The translations under genes were made by a program, and so were the position numbers. DNA of 64,000 nt, taken from the NCBI GenBank assembly GCA_964494205.1, contig CAZBRD010000014.1, forward strand, positions 1 through 64,000. Reading direction: 5' to 3'. Under the pieces are notes generated by a model. That model was not told where the DNA came from, ran no database searches, and saw only the letters and a program-made list of their open reading frames with translations. This document shows positions 44,269-53,184 of this stretch, in pieces. Within the stretch, counting starts at the first letter, position 1. Each line of letters begins with the position of its first letter. The stretch comes from JBBTCX01 sp964494205 (GTDB taxonomy: Bacteria > Planctomycetota > Phycisphaerae > UBA1845).

Positions 44269-45432
44269 ATGTCACTCACGGCAGTCGCCAGGAAATTTCA
44301 GTCCTTTGCTTATGAACCACAACGGGGATGGTCGGCGAACATGCACGCGTCCGAGTTGGATTCGGCACAAACTCTGGTCCTGCTTTTTGGGGCACGGAGC
44401 TATCTGGACAACGCCGATTCGCTACGAGAGCTTCGGAAGCTGTTTCCGAAATCACGCATGTTGGGATGCTCAACCGCGGGAGAAATCCATGGCGAGTCGT
44501 TGAAGGACAAGAGCATCTGTGCGGCGGCGTTTCGATTTGAGCACACGAAGCTGGCGACAGCGACGGCGCCGGTGAATTCACTCGACGATTCGCAGTCGGC
44601 GGGCGAAGCAATCGGCAAAGAACTGAATCGGCCCGGACTGCGCGGAGTGTTTGTGCTGTCGGATGGACTCAAGGTGAACGGGAGCGCGCTGATACGCGGC
44701 CTGACTTCGGCTGTTCCGAAGTCAGTAGTGATTACCGGCGGATTGGCGGGCGACGGCGATCGATTTGAAAAGACGTGGGTGCTCAAAGATGGAATGCCGG
44801 CGACCGGCCTGGTTTCAGCCGTTGGATTGTATGGCGATCGCGTGAAGATCGGTCACGGGTCGAAAGGCGGCTGGGATGTCTTTGGACCCGAGCGCGTGGT
44901 CACCAAGTCTTCGGGCAACATTTTGTTCGAATTGGACGGCAAGCCCGCCCTGCCGCTGTATAAAGATTATCTCGGCGAAAAGGCCGGTGGATTGCCGGCG
45001 ACTGCCCTTCTGTTTCCTTTGTCGATCTGGCGCGACGATAAGCCCGGCGAGAAACTGGTACGCACGATCCTGGCGGTGGACGAGAAGAACCATTCGATGA
45101 CTTTTGCGGGTGACATTCCGGAAGGTTGCCGGGCACAGTTGATGCGGGCCAACTTCGATCGGTTGATTCAAGGAGCGACGGACTCGGCGCAGATGACATT
45201 GAAATCGAGCGGAGCCAAGGACGCGTGCCTGGCGGTAGCGATCAGTTGTGTCGGGCGGCGCATGGTTCTCGGCGAACGCACCGAGGAAGAGCTGGAAAGC
45301 AGCTTGGGAATCCTCCCGGCTGGTTCGGAGCAAATCGGGTTTTATTCATACGGAGAAATCTCACCGTTCGCGGATGGAACCTGCACACTGCACAATCAGA
45401 CCATGACGCTCACGACGCTCTCGGAATGCTAG
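44269..45432 (+). CDS. FIST-domain sensory protein
   Basis: 387 residues with GGGAG 8 bases before the ATG. FIST_N (about 20-220: LVLLFGARSYLDNADSLRELRKLFPKSRMLGCSTAGEIHG; VFVLSDGLKVNGSALIRGL; VITGGLAGDGDRFEKTWVL) is followed by FIST_C (about 225-385: YKDYLGE, FPLSIWRD, SCVGRRMVLGERTEEEL, IGFYSYGEISPF). FIST proteins are ligand-sensing modules thought to bind small molecules such as amino acids and to feed kinases or chemoreceptors. The next gene, a hybrid histidine kinase, begins 3 bases after the stop, so a sensor-kinase pair encoded in one operon is well supported. Confidence 0.93.
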   Translation: MSLTAVARKFQSFAYEPQRGWSANMHASELDSAQTLVLLFGARSYLDNADSLRELRKLFPKSRMLGCSTAGEIHGESLKDKSICAAAFRFEHTKLATATAPVNSLDDSQSAGEAIGKELNRPGLRGVFVLSDGLKVNGSALIRGLTSAVPKSVVITGGLAGDGDRFEKTWVLKDGMPATGLVSAVGLYGDRVKIGHGSKGGWDVFGPERVVTKSSGNILFELDGKPALPLYKDYLGEKAGGLPATALLFPLSIWRDDKPGEKLVRTILAVDEKNHSMTFAGDIPEGCRAQLMRANFDRLIQGATDSAQMTLKSSGAKDACLAVAISCVGRRMVLGERTEEELESSLGILPAGSEQIGFYSYGEISPFADGTCTLHNQTMTLTTLSEC

Positions 45433-45435
45433 TAC

Positions 45436-46932
45436 ATGCTGCACCCGCTTCTCGTGAGGCAATTGAAGCGCGCGGGGCTATCCCCAGATCATCCGGTAAC
45501 GGATGTGGAAGCTTGGCGCGCGCTTTTGGAGCGCGTCGACAAGGCCTACCACGAGGCTGATCAGGAAAGATACCTGCTGGAGCGGTCGCTTGCGTTGTCT
45601 TCGACCGAGATGCGCAATGCGTTGGATAAGGCGCACGCAACGAACCGAGATCTGGAAGCCTCGCGAAACGAGCTGGAAGCATCGCGGGAAGAGGCGAGGC
45701 GAGCGTGGCATGCGACCGAGCTGGCGAGCCGCGCCAAGAGCGAGTTCCTTGCGAACATGAGTCACGAGATTCGCACGCCCATGACGGCGATTCTCGGTTT
45801 CACCGATGTGTTGCTGGATCTGGCTGGAAGCGCGAGGGACTCGGAACTGGGGACGGCGGCGGAAACCATCAAGCGAAACGGTGAACACCTTCTCCACCTG
45901 ATCAACGACATCCTTGATTTGTCCAAGATCGAAGCCGGGAAAATGTCGGTGGATCGCGCTCGATGCAATCCACGTGACATTGCGCACGAAGTCATTTCGT
46001 TACTTCGCGTTCGCGCGGAGGCAAAGAACATTTCACTCGGCATCGAGTTTCTGAGCGCGACCCCGGAAACGATTGTGACTGACACGATTCGGTTGAGGCA
46101 GATTCTGCTGAATCTGCTGGGAAATGCCATCAAATTCACGGAAGTTGGAAGCGTCAACTTATTCGTCTTTCTTGAGCCGGACGACGCAGAACCGAAGCTG
46201 CGATTCGACGTCGTGGACTCGGGAATCGGAATGACGCGCGAGGAATTGGAGCGATTGTTCCAGGCGTTCACCCAAGTTGACCAATCGTCGACTCGACGAT
46301 TCGGTGGATCGGGATTGGGATTGGTGATCAGTCAGCGGTTCGCCCGCATGTTGGGCGGCGATGTTTGCGTCGTGCATAGCAAACCGGGCGCCGGCACGCG
46401 ATTTCGTGCAACGATCGCGACAGGATCGCTGGATGGTGTGGCCATGATTCACGACGGGAAAGACGCGCCACGTGTTTTTCCCAGCAGCACAAAGAGCATT
46501 CCAGCATCACCCAAGCTGCCCCCCTGCAAACTTCTTTATGCCGAAGACGGGCCTGACAATCAGCGGCTGATTTCGCATATCCTGCGAGTGGCTGGTGCGG
46601 ATGTTACGGTTGTTGAGAACGGACAATTGGCTGTTGACCTGGTTCGGGAGCGTATTGGTTCTGCCAACCAATTCGATTTCATCTTCATGGACATGCAAAT
46701 GCCGGTGCTCGACGGTTACTCGGCGACGGGCGCGATCCGGCAATTGGGATTCGAGAAGCCGATTGTCGCACTGACAGCTCACGCCATGGCTGGTGACCGC
46801 GAGAAGTGTCTGGCTTGCGGTTGCGACATGTACATGACCAAACCGGTTAAACGCGACCACCTGATTGGTGTCGTCAGGCAGTTTCTCTCACAAGCTGAGT
46901 CGGCATCGGCCATTGTTGTAGCTGTTGGCTAA
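45436..46932 (+). CDS. Hybrid histidine kinase with C-terminal receiver
   Basis: 498 residues, no membrane helices. An N-terminal coiled coil (about 30-105) leads to HisKA with phospho-His in EFLANMSHEIRTPMTAILGF, then HATPase_c (NLLGNAIKFTE, DVVDSGIGMTREEL, GGSGLGLVISQRF, GAGTRFRATI). A receiver occupies about 357-485 (LLYAEDGPDNQRLI, phospho-acceptor in FIFMDMQMPVLDGYSATGA, KPVKRDHL). It lacks its own input domain, which fits the FIST protein encoded just upstream supplying the signal. The phosphorelay target is not in the window. Confidence 0.93.
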   Translation: MLHPLLVRQLKRAGLSPDHPVTDVEAWRALLERVDKAYHEADQERYLLERSLALSSTEMRNALDKAHATNRDLEASRNELEASREEARRAWHATELASRAKSEFLANMSHEIRTPMTAILGFTDVLLDLAGSARDSELGTAAETIKRNGEHLLHLINDILDLSKIEAGKMSVDRARCNPRDIAHEVISLLRVRAEAKNISLGIEFLSATPETIVTDTIRLRQILLNLLGNAIKFTEVGSVNLFVFLEPDDAEPKLRFDVVDSGIGMTREELERLFQAFTQVDQSSTRRFGGSGLGLVISQRFARMLGGDVCVVHSKPGAGTRFRATIATGSLDGVAMIHDGKDAPRVFPSSTKSIPASPKLPPCKLLYAEDGPDNQRLISHILRVAGADVTVVENGQLAVDLVRERIGSANQFDFIFMDMQMPVLDGYSATGAIRQLGFEKPIVALTAHAMAGDREKCLACGCDMYMTKPVKRDHLIGVVRQFLSQAESASAIVVAVG

Positions 46933-47201
46933 ACCTCCTAGTGCTGTTCATTTCGAGTCCTGAGTGTGACCATGCTCGCACATTGCGAGATTTCAAGTAA
47001 CTGCCCTCCGACAGCGACTCAAATCGAGCATTCGCCTTAAACAACTACGACACAAGCACTTACAACTCATTTTCGACAAAATTGTTCGTTGGTATAGGAC
47101 TTGCCCATGTCCTGCCAATGGAATTTGCGCGGCCTTTGAGCGCTGGGGGAGATCCAACCGCCAGGCCGCAGACTTTGGACCAACCACCGCGGAGAAGAAT
47201 C

Positions 47202-49583
47202 ATGTTTCAGAGGATGCCTTGTCGGTACGTCGTCGGACTCATAGCGGCCTTGGGTGTGGCCATCAGTTGTCGAATGGAGTGGCAGAAGCCCGAGTCGCCG
47301 ACATCCGTTCAGACGGTGTCGCTGGCGGACCCCGCGGTGGATGTACCGCTGGCGGTTGAGCCGGATGTCGTCGCGTCACGCGCAATGGCGGTCAATCTGG
47401 ATGATTCGGTCACGTTTGCGCTGCCGCTTGTTCGCGAAGCGAGTGCGACGCTGACGGCTGATGATATTGTCGCGCAGGTCGATGAGATCGACGACGGCGA
47501 AATGCCGAATGCGATTGTTTCGATCCTTGCTTCAAGCGGTGATGAGAGCGGCGCGTGCAAGTCAGGGGCGCAGGTCGCACAGTTCTTTGTTGAATTTGAC
47601 GAGAACGGCGATTGGGCGGGCGTTGAGCCGACTAGCGTGAATTTACCTGCTGAGTTTGTAGCGGCTGCGGGAGCGGGAAAGCTGTCGCTTTGCACGACGG
47701 TGGAGACAAACTTTGTCGGCCAGGTGTGGATCGCCGGCGCGACGGTTGATTTCACGATGGACGGCTTGCCGTCGCTGGTGGAGCAAGGCGCGCGGAGTGA
47801 TGCGTCGGGACTTCAACAGCAACCGGATTTGCTATCGGGGAATGACAACTCCGACAACGGGAACGATAACAGCAATTCGAACGGAAACGGGAATGGAAAT
47901 TCGAATTCCAACGGCAATAGCAATGGCAACTCGAATGACAATTCCAATGGAAATAGCAACGGAAACTCAAATAGCAACTCGAACGGCAATTCTAACAGTA
48001 ACGAAAATGGCAACACCAACGGGAATGGTAATTCGAACGGCAACAGCAACGGCAATGTGAACGGCAACTCAAACGACAACGGGAATTCCAATGGAAACAC
48101 CAATGGAAATTCCAATAACAACGGGAACGACAACGGTAACTCGAATGGTAATGGCAACGACAACACCAGTGGCTTGTCGATTCTTTCCAGCGTACCGCCG
48201 GATGGCTCGATCGATGCACGTCAGCCGTTCGACATTAATGGCGGGCCGGCGCAGGGGTGGAACTCGATCACGATCGCGTTCAGCGGCGATGCCACCGGTC
48301 TGACGCCGAGCAACTTCTCGACATCGTTCCAGGGCTCGGGCGGACCCGCGCCGGTCGTGCAGAGCGTGCAAACAAACGGAAGCATGGCTACGCTGACCCT
48401 GAGCGGGCCGATACTTCCGCTGGGTTGGACGACGATTGTGCATAACCCGAGCGGAACAGGCGTGCGACTTGGGTTCCTCCCCGGTGACGTCAATGCGGAC
48501 CGCACTGCTGGGCCGGCGGATATCCTTTCGCTGATCGATTTCCTCAACGGAGTTGCTTCGTTCCCGCCGTATCAGACGGACGCGGATCGCAGCGGTGTAA
48601 CGAATCCGGCGGATATTCTGCGTGTGATCGATCTGCTGAACGGAGCGAACTCGTTTGATTCTTACCTTCTGGCCATGTTGCCGCCAGATAACGGCAATGG
48701 CAACGGAAACGATAACGGGAACACCAATGGTAATTCCAACGACAATGGAAATACCAACGGGAACTCTAACGACAACGGGAATACGAACGGTAACTCAAAC
48801 GGCAATTCCAACGACAACGGGAACACCAATGGCAACTCGAATGGTAACGCCAACAACAATGACAACGGCAACACCAATGGGAACGGGAATTCCAATGGCA
48901 ATAGCAACGGCAACCTGAACGGGAACTCAAACGATAATGACAACGGGAACTCGAACGGGAATTCCAATGGCAACAGCAACGGCAATTCGAATGGTAACGC
49001 AAACAGCAACGATAACGGGAACACCAATGGCAATTCCAACGGGAACTCTAATGGGAACACCAACGGAAATGCCAACGGCAACGACAACGGAAACACGAAT
49101 AGTAATGGCAATAGCAACGGGAACGTAAACGGCAACGATAACGGCAACACAAACGGCAATTCCAACGGAAATGCCAATGGTAACGACAACGGTAACACGA
49201 ACGGAAATAGCAACGGCAATTCAAATGGCAACGTGAACGGCAATGACAACGGCGGCGGTTCGGTCTGTCCGGATGGCGACATTCGGTTGTCGGCTTCGCT
49301 GTCGGGCAACAGCGGTCAAAGCGGCAATGCTCAGTATCGCAATGAGTCAGACGGCCGCCGCCGGTTTGAGATGAGTGTGTCAGGTTTCTCGTCGGGCACG
49401 CACAATATCGTGATCAACAACGTGGTTGTTGGTCAGGTGAACGTCGGCGGATCGGGCTCGGGCGGCGTTGACTGGGACACGAATGACGGCAACTTCCCAG
49501 GCAATTTCCCGAACATCATGGTCGGGGCCACGATCACGGTAGGCGGGCAAGCAACTGGATCATTCGTGCTCAATTGCTCGTGA
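47202..49583 (+). CDS. Lipoprotein-like exported protein with Asn-Gly repeats and dockerin-like region
   Basis: 793 residues from the ATG at 47202 (GGAGAAG 5 bases upstream). Signal peptide RYVVGLIAALGVAISC, with Cys as a likely lipidation site. A folded N-terminal domain (about 20-205, ending LSLCTTVETNFVGQVWIAGATVDF) is shared with the protein at 50673-51638. Two Asn/Gly/Ser/Asp low-complexity tracts (about 213-323 and 495-685) flank an Ig-like region and a dockerin-like double calcium loop (GDVNADRTAGPADILSLIDFLNG; DADRSGVTNPADILRVIDLLNG). A C-terminal beta domain (CPDGDIRLSASL...FVLNCS) ends it. The frame upstream of 47202 is open but lacks a ribosome site. Confidence 0.82.
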   Translation: MFQRMPCRYVVGLIAALGVAISCRMEWQKPESPTSVQTVSLADPAVDVPLAVEPDVVASRAMAVNLDDSVTFALPLVREASATLTADDIVAQVDEIDDGEMPNAIVSILASSGDESGACKSGAQVAQFFVEFDENGDWAGVEPTSVNLPAEFVAAAGAGKLSLCTTVETNFVGQVWIAGATVDFTMDGLPSLVEQGARSDASGLQQQPDLLSGNDNSDNGNDNSNSNGNGNGNSNSNGNSNGNSNDNSNGNSNGNSNSNSNGNSNSNENGNTNGNGNSNGNSNGNVNGNSNDNGNSNGNTNGNSNNNGNDNGNSNGNGNDNTSGLSILSSVPPDGSIDARQPFDINGGPAQGWNSITIAFSGDATGLTPSNFSTSFQGSGGPAPVVQSVQTNGSMATLTLSGPILPLGWTTIVHNPSGTGVRLGFLPGDVNADRTAGPADILSLIDFLNGVASFPPYQTDADRSGVTNPADILRVIDLLNGANSFDSYLLAMLPPDNGNGNGNDNGNTNGNSNDNGNTNGNSNDNGNTNGNSNGNSNDNGNTNGNSNGNANNNDNGNTNGNGNSNGNSNGNLNGNSNDNDNGNSNGNSNGNSNGNSNGNANSNDNGNTNGNSNGNSNGNTNGNANGNDNGNTNSNGNSNGNVNGNDNGNTNGNSNGNANGNDNGNTNGNSNGNSNGNVNGNDNGGGSVCPDGDIRLSASLSGNSGQSGNAQYRNESDGRRRFEMSVSGFSSGTHNIVINNVVVGQVNVGGSGSGGVDWDTNDGNFPGNFPNIMVGATITVGGQATGSFVLNCS
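47838..48168. repeat. Asn-Gly codon repeat tract 1
   Basis: About 110 codons of GGN-AAY alternation (NGNDNSNSNGN style). Synonymous bases vary freely (AAC/AAT, GGC/GGA/GGG/GGT), so the repeat is conserved at the protein level and less at the DNA level. Confidence 0.85.
48687..49254. repeat. Asn-Gly codon repeat tract 2
   Basis: About 190 codons of the same composition as tract 1, with recurring DNGNTNGNSN blocks. Confidence 0.85.
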
Positions 49584-49595
49584 TGAATTACACGC

Positions 49596-49640
49596 GGGGG
49601 GCGTCGCGCCGTTGAACGCATAGCGGCGCGAGTCCCCTTG
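49596..49640 (+). terminator. Hairpin after the Asn-Gly lipoprotein gene
   Basis: Stem TCGCGCCG/CGGCGCGA extended by GGGG/CCCC, followed by TTGTT. A weak T-tract makes terminator function uncertain. Confidence 0.45.
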
Positions 49641-49716
49641 TTAGGCAATGCGAACAGGGAAACGATCGCATCGACCTAAGATAAGCAATCAACAATCGGC
49701 ATCAGTTTCCACTCAT

Positions 49717-49748
49717 CCCGCATGCCCCATACGCATGGGGCATGCGGG
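49717..49748. repeat. 13-bp palindrome before the glycosyltransferase gene
   Basis: CCCGCATGCCCCA-TACGCA-TGGGGCATGCGGG, perfect stem, 6-base loop. It lies 59 bases before the preferred start of the next gene, which argues against the upstream start at 49742. Confidence 0.8.
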
Positions 49749-49807
49749 GCCCACTTAACGAGTTAGTTCCACTGTACGATTCGGGCTGGTTCGCAATCAA
49801 GAAAGTG

Positions 49808-50587
49808 ATGAGACAAATGCAAACGATCAGAAAACCGTTTCAAATGGGTCTTTCCGTTTTCTTTCCGTGCTACAACGAGGAGGCCAACGTCGAACGAACG
49901 ACGCTATCGGCGATTATGGCCTGCGAACGACTGGTGAGCGATTACGAGATCATCATCGTGAACGACGGCAGCAAGGATCGCACGGGCGAGATTGCGGATC
50001 GACTGGCAGCGGAGCATCCGCGTGTACGAGCTGTGCACAACAAACCCAATCGTGGCTATGGTGGTGCGCTGCAACGCGGGTTTCGTGAGGCCACCAAGGA
50101 CTGGGTGTTCTACACCGATGGCGACGGGCAGTTCGACTTTCAGGAGCTGGAGCAGGTGCTGCCGATGGTCGAGTTATTCGATATCGTGAGCGCGTATCGG
50201 ATCAATCGGCAGGACCCGTGGAATCGCCGGTTGAACGCGTGGTGCTGGGGCAAATTGGTCGATTCATTGCTGCACTTGAAGATTCGCGATGTGGATTGTG
50301 CCTTCAAGGTATATCCGAAATCGTTCATCGATCAGATCGAGCTGCGCTCAACTGGCGCGCTGATCGATACGGAGATGCTGGCGAAGGCGCGACGGCTGGG
50401 GTACAGCATCGGGCAGATCGGCGTGCATCATTATCCGCGCACGGCGGGCCAACAGACAGGAGCGAATTTCCGCGTGATCCTGAAAGCGTTTAAAGAGCTG
50501 TTCAAGTTGTATGGGCACATCCGTACGACGGCGCGGGCGGAAGATCGTGCGACCGAGGTGCAACGAGTGACACCTGTTGCGGCGTGA
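49808..50587 (+). CDS. Family 2 glycosyltransferase (polyprenol-phosphate sugar type)
   Basis: About 259 residues from the ATG at 49808; ATGs at 49817 and 49844 are possible, all just before the GT-A fold. Motifs: LSVFFPCYNEEANVERT, YEIIIVNDGSKDRTGEIAD, HNKPNRGYGGALQRGFREA, the metal-binding DGDGQFDFQEL, VDCAFKVYPKSFID and GVHHYPRTAGQQTGAN. This set matches dolichyl/undecaprenyl-phosphate mannosyl- or glucosyltransferases that load a lipid carrier. No membrane helices follow, so it would associate peripherally. It lies between two paralogous exported lipoproteins, perhaps by chance. Confidence 0.88.
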   Translation: MRQMQTIRKPFQMGLSVFFPCYNEEANVERTTLSAIMACERLVSDYEIIIVNDGSKDRTGEIADRLAAEHPRVRAVHNKPNRGYGGALQRGFREATKDWVFYTDGDGQFDFQELEQVLPMVELFDIVSAYRINRQDPWNRRLNAWCWGKLVDSLLHLKIRDVDCAFKVYPKSFIDQIELRSTGALIDTEMLAKARRLGYSIGQIGVHHYPRTAGQQTGANFRVILKAFKELFKLYGHIRTTARAEDRATEVQRVTPVAA

Positions 50588-50672
50588 CATAAACAACAGG
50601 TGGGTGCAGAGCGCCCACCATGCAAATCGGGCTTAACGACTTATTTCTCTGTTGACCATTCAAGGGGACAAG

Positions 50673-51638
50673 ATGAGGGTTTGTACTTTGCGAAATGTCG
50701 GGGTTTTTGCATTCGTTGCCGCAGGTATCTGGTCTACGATCGCGATCAATACCGGATGCACGCCGTTTAGTTCGAACCCACAAAATGACCCCGTCGAGTC
50801 CACGGCAGTCATTGCCGAACCGACGCTGGAATCGCCCATCGTAGTTGCGCCTGACACGATATCGGATCGCGTGATCAGGGCTGATGTGAGCACGATACTG
50901 TCTTCCGCAGACTCGCGCGAAATGTCGTTGTTCATCGCTCCGGAGGACTTGGCTGTGCAAGTCGTGTCGCCAAGCGAAACGAACGGCGGCAGCGTCTTCC
51001 ATGTCAGCCTTAGCCTTGCTTCGGCAGGTAGCGGAGATCCCTGTGACACAACCACGACGCCCATAGAGTTTGTGGTCAGCGTCAATTTGGATGGAACGGT
51101 AACGAGCGTTGAGCCGCCTCGCATTCCGTTGGATGCCGGGACGATCGCGCTCCTCTTGGCCGGCGAGGTTTCTATTTGCACGAAGATCGACGCCAACTTC
51201 TTCGGGAGCGTCGATATCGCCACTGTGAATGCGGCGTTTCCACAGACCGGGCTGTCGAACAGCAATGACAATGGTGCGGGAAATGTTAACGGCAACGAAA
51301 ACTCGGCGGGTAGCTCGAACGACAACGTTCAAGTCAATGGAAACGACAACAACTCGTTTAATTCGAACGATAATGAAGGTGCGATCGGAAACGCCAACGG
51401 GAATCTCAACGATAACGAAGTTGAAGACGACGACGACAATGAAAACGCATCAACCGGCGGGAACCTGAACGACAACGACAGCGATGACGATGATGAGTCG
51501 AACGACAACGTAGATGTTCTACCTGGGAACTCGAATTCATCGAACTCTAACATGAATGACAACAGCCATGACGACTCTGGTGGTGACGATGATGATGACG
51601 ACGATGATGAAGATCGCAACGATAATGACGACGACTAA
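50673..51638 (+). CDS. Lipoprotein paralogue with acidic Asp/Asn tail
   Basis: 321 residues from the ATG with AGGGGACA upstream. Signal peptide and lipobox (AINTGC). The N-terminal domain (about 25-200; PEDLAVQVVSPSETNGG...VSVNLDGTVTSVEPPRIPLDAGTIALLLAGEVSICTKIDANFFGSVDIATVNAAF) corresponds segment by segment to the protein at 47202-49583. The C-terminal third is low complexity, first NxNDN then runs of Asp (SHDDSGGDDDDDDDDEDRND), suggesting calcium binding or an extended surface brush. The pair encodes two versions of a common envelope protein. Confidence 0.8.
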   Translation: MRVCTLRNVGVFAFVAAGIWSTIAINTGCTPFSSNPQNDPVESTAVIAEPTLESPIVVAPDTISDRVIRADVSTILSSADSREMSLFIAPEDLAVQVVSPSETNGGSVFHVSLSLASAGSGDPCDTTTTPIEFVVSVNLDGTVTSVEPPRIPLDAGTIALLLAGEVSICTKIDANFFGSVDIATVNAAFPQTGLSNSNDNGAGNVNGNENSAGSSNDNVQVNGNDNNSFNSNDNEGAIGNANGNLNDNEVEDDDDNENASTGGNLNDNDSDDDDESNDNVDVLPGNSNSSNSNMNDNSHDDSGGDDDDDDDDEDRNDNDDD

Positions 51639-51796
51639 CCATATGGCGTGACTTCTTGTCCATGGTCTAGAGTCGTTCTCTTACGAGTGTAGCGCAGCAC
51701 CCATTTCCCTTGGAGGAAGAAAACATCGCCCGCAAAAGTTTAACGCTACGTGAGTTTGACACGCGATGATTCTCTTGGTCTAACAGAATCTCGTCG

Positions 51797-53167
51797 TTAC
51801 TTCGTTCGCAGCCAGGTCAACGCGGCATCGAGGACCGGGTCTTTGTCTTTGAAATCTTCGGGCGTGGTTGGGACAGCGACATCGGGCTTGATTCCATTCC
51901 CTTCGATCAGCGTGCCATCCAGTGACATCGCTTTCCAGGACGGCAGAAACACAGTAACGCCATTGCCGAGATTGTACGGCATCGGGTTGCCGGAACTTCC
52001 ATAGGACGTTTCACCAAAGAGTTTGCTGTTTCCATATTGACGCATCATGAGCAAATAGGCTTCGCAACTGCTCATATTGGTTTTCCCCATGAGAACGGCG
52101 ACACGCCTACGATATTTGGGGCCCAGTTCGGATGGCTTAATCGACCGGTTTTGTGTGCCTAACCAACCATCGACACCCGAAGGATCACGAACAACATGCA
52201 TCGCGTAGAGGATTGCCTGATCGACAAAACACCCTGCAAAGTATCGAGCCGTCGGTTCAGCACCCCCGCTGTTGGCGCGGACGTCGATGATGAGGCCTTT
52301 GGCGTCTTCAAAACTGCGTAAAGCATTAAGCAAAGGAGTGGAGTCCATAAGGATACTTGAATCCCACGTTGTAATGTTGATGTAGCCGATGTTGTCCTCG
52401 AAACGCCCGGTGTAGACAGCCTCATGAATTCGTTTCATTCCGGGTATGTTCTTCTGAAGGAATTCCCAGGAGAAATTGGGCTCGATAGATCGCGTCGTGG
52501 TCGCGATGCGCTGTCCGTTGTCTAGCTCGATCCAGATGTGGATGTCGCCGGCGGGTTTGAGAAGTTCAGCCGCTTCTTTGGCAAACTGTTCGCTTGTTGT
52601 GGCAGCGAGGAGCTTCTCCTTGTGGTCGGCGAATTGTTTATTCCAGTCGACTTTGCGTAGGTCGCGATAGGAATAATTGCCGTCGATTTTCTTGCGAAGT
52701 TCGTCGATTGCGTTTTGGTTGATTTCGGGGGTGAGCTTTTTTTCCTCGATGGGTTTGCCGTCGGCGCCGCGCGTGCGAAAAGTTACCTCTACGGGCTCGG
52801 ATGGTTCGCCGGCTTTGTTGCGGAAGTTCTTGTGGCTGGGTCCGTTGACGCCGAATTTGTATTCCTTGCCGGGTTCAAGAATGACTTGCAACTCGCAAGT
52901 TCGAGGCGTGGACCATTGGGGCGTGCCGTTGGTTTTGGGAAATGTAGGCGGCCCGCCGGTCCAAGAGAAACCGGACGGCTCCATGTCCTGATCGAACTCG
53001 ACGAGGATCACTTTGATATTGGGGTCGACGTTGTTGTCGCCGTTGGCGGGGTTGGTGCGGACGACTTTGGGAGGAGCGGCGTGTGCAGTTGGATTAAGCG
53101 CGAGGAATTGAACGCCGAACGGAACGAGAATCATCAACGAGTGGTTTCGAAGATAAGAGCGGTTAAT
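51797..53167 (-). CDS. Exported S41-type peptidase with N-terminal Ig-like domain
   Basis: About 456 residues if translation begins at ATT (53165-53167), which follows AAAGGGGG by six bases and supplies the basic NRSYLRNHS segment of a signal peptide (LMILVPFGVQFLALNPTAHA). The conventional alternatives are TTG 53137 or ATG 53134, which leave a signal peptide without positive charges. An Ig-like domain (VVRTNPANGDNNVDPNIKVILVEFDQDM, about 30-130) precedes a TSPc domain (about 215-450: GYINITTWD, LIIDVRANSGGAEPTA, VLMGKTNMSSCEAYLLMMRQYG, GETSYGSSGNPMPY, GIKPDVAVP). The Ser in NMSSCEA is the expected nucleophile. C-terminal-processing peptidases of this class cut envelope proteins. Last gene of a minus-strand run from the third SPFH gene. 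Confidence 0.82.
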   Translation of the reverse strand: MNRSYLRNHSLMILVPFGVQFLALNPTAHAAPPKVVRTNPANGDNNVDPNIKVILVEFDQDMEPSGFSWTGGPPTFPKTNGTPQWSTPRTCELQVILEPGKEYKFGVNGPSHKNFRNKAGEPSEPVEVTFRTRGADGKPIEEKKLTPEINQNAIDELRKKIDGNYSYRDLRKVDWNKQFADHKEKLLAATTSEQFAKEAAELLKPAGDIHIWIELDNGQRIATTTRSIEPNFSWEFLQKNIPGMKRIHEAVYTGRFEDNIGYINITTWDSSILMDSTPLLNALRSFEDAKGLIIDVRANSGGAEPTARYFAGCFVDQAILYAMHVVRDPSGVDGWLGTQNRSIKPSELGPKYRRRVAVLMGKTNMSSCEAYLLMMRQYGNSKLFGETSYGSSGNPMPYNLGNGVTVFLPSWKAMSLDGTLIEGNGIKPDVAVPTTPEDFKDKDPVLDAALTWLRTK

Positions 53168-53184
53168 GGGAAACCCCCTTTCAG

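Noticed and set aside
43958..44503. Open frame of 181 codons before the FIST gene
   Set aside because: It overlaps the FIST gene out of frame by more than 200 bases, lacks a ribosome site and has unrelated composition.
47838..49254. Asn-Gly tracts as a CRISPR array or satellite DNA
   Set aside because: There is no fixed-length repeat/spacer pattern; periodicity is codon-based with free synonymous change, and the tracts lie inside one continuous reading frame.
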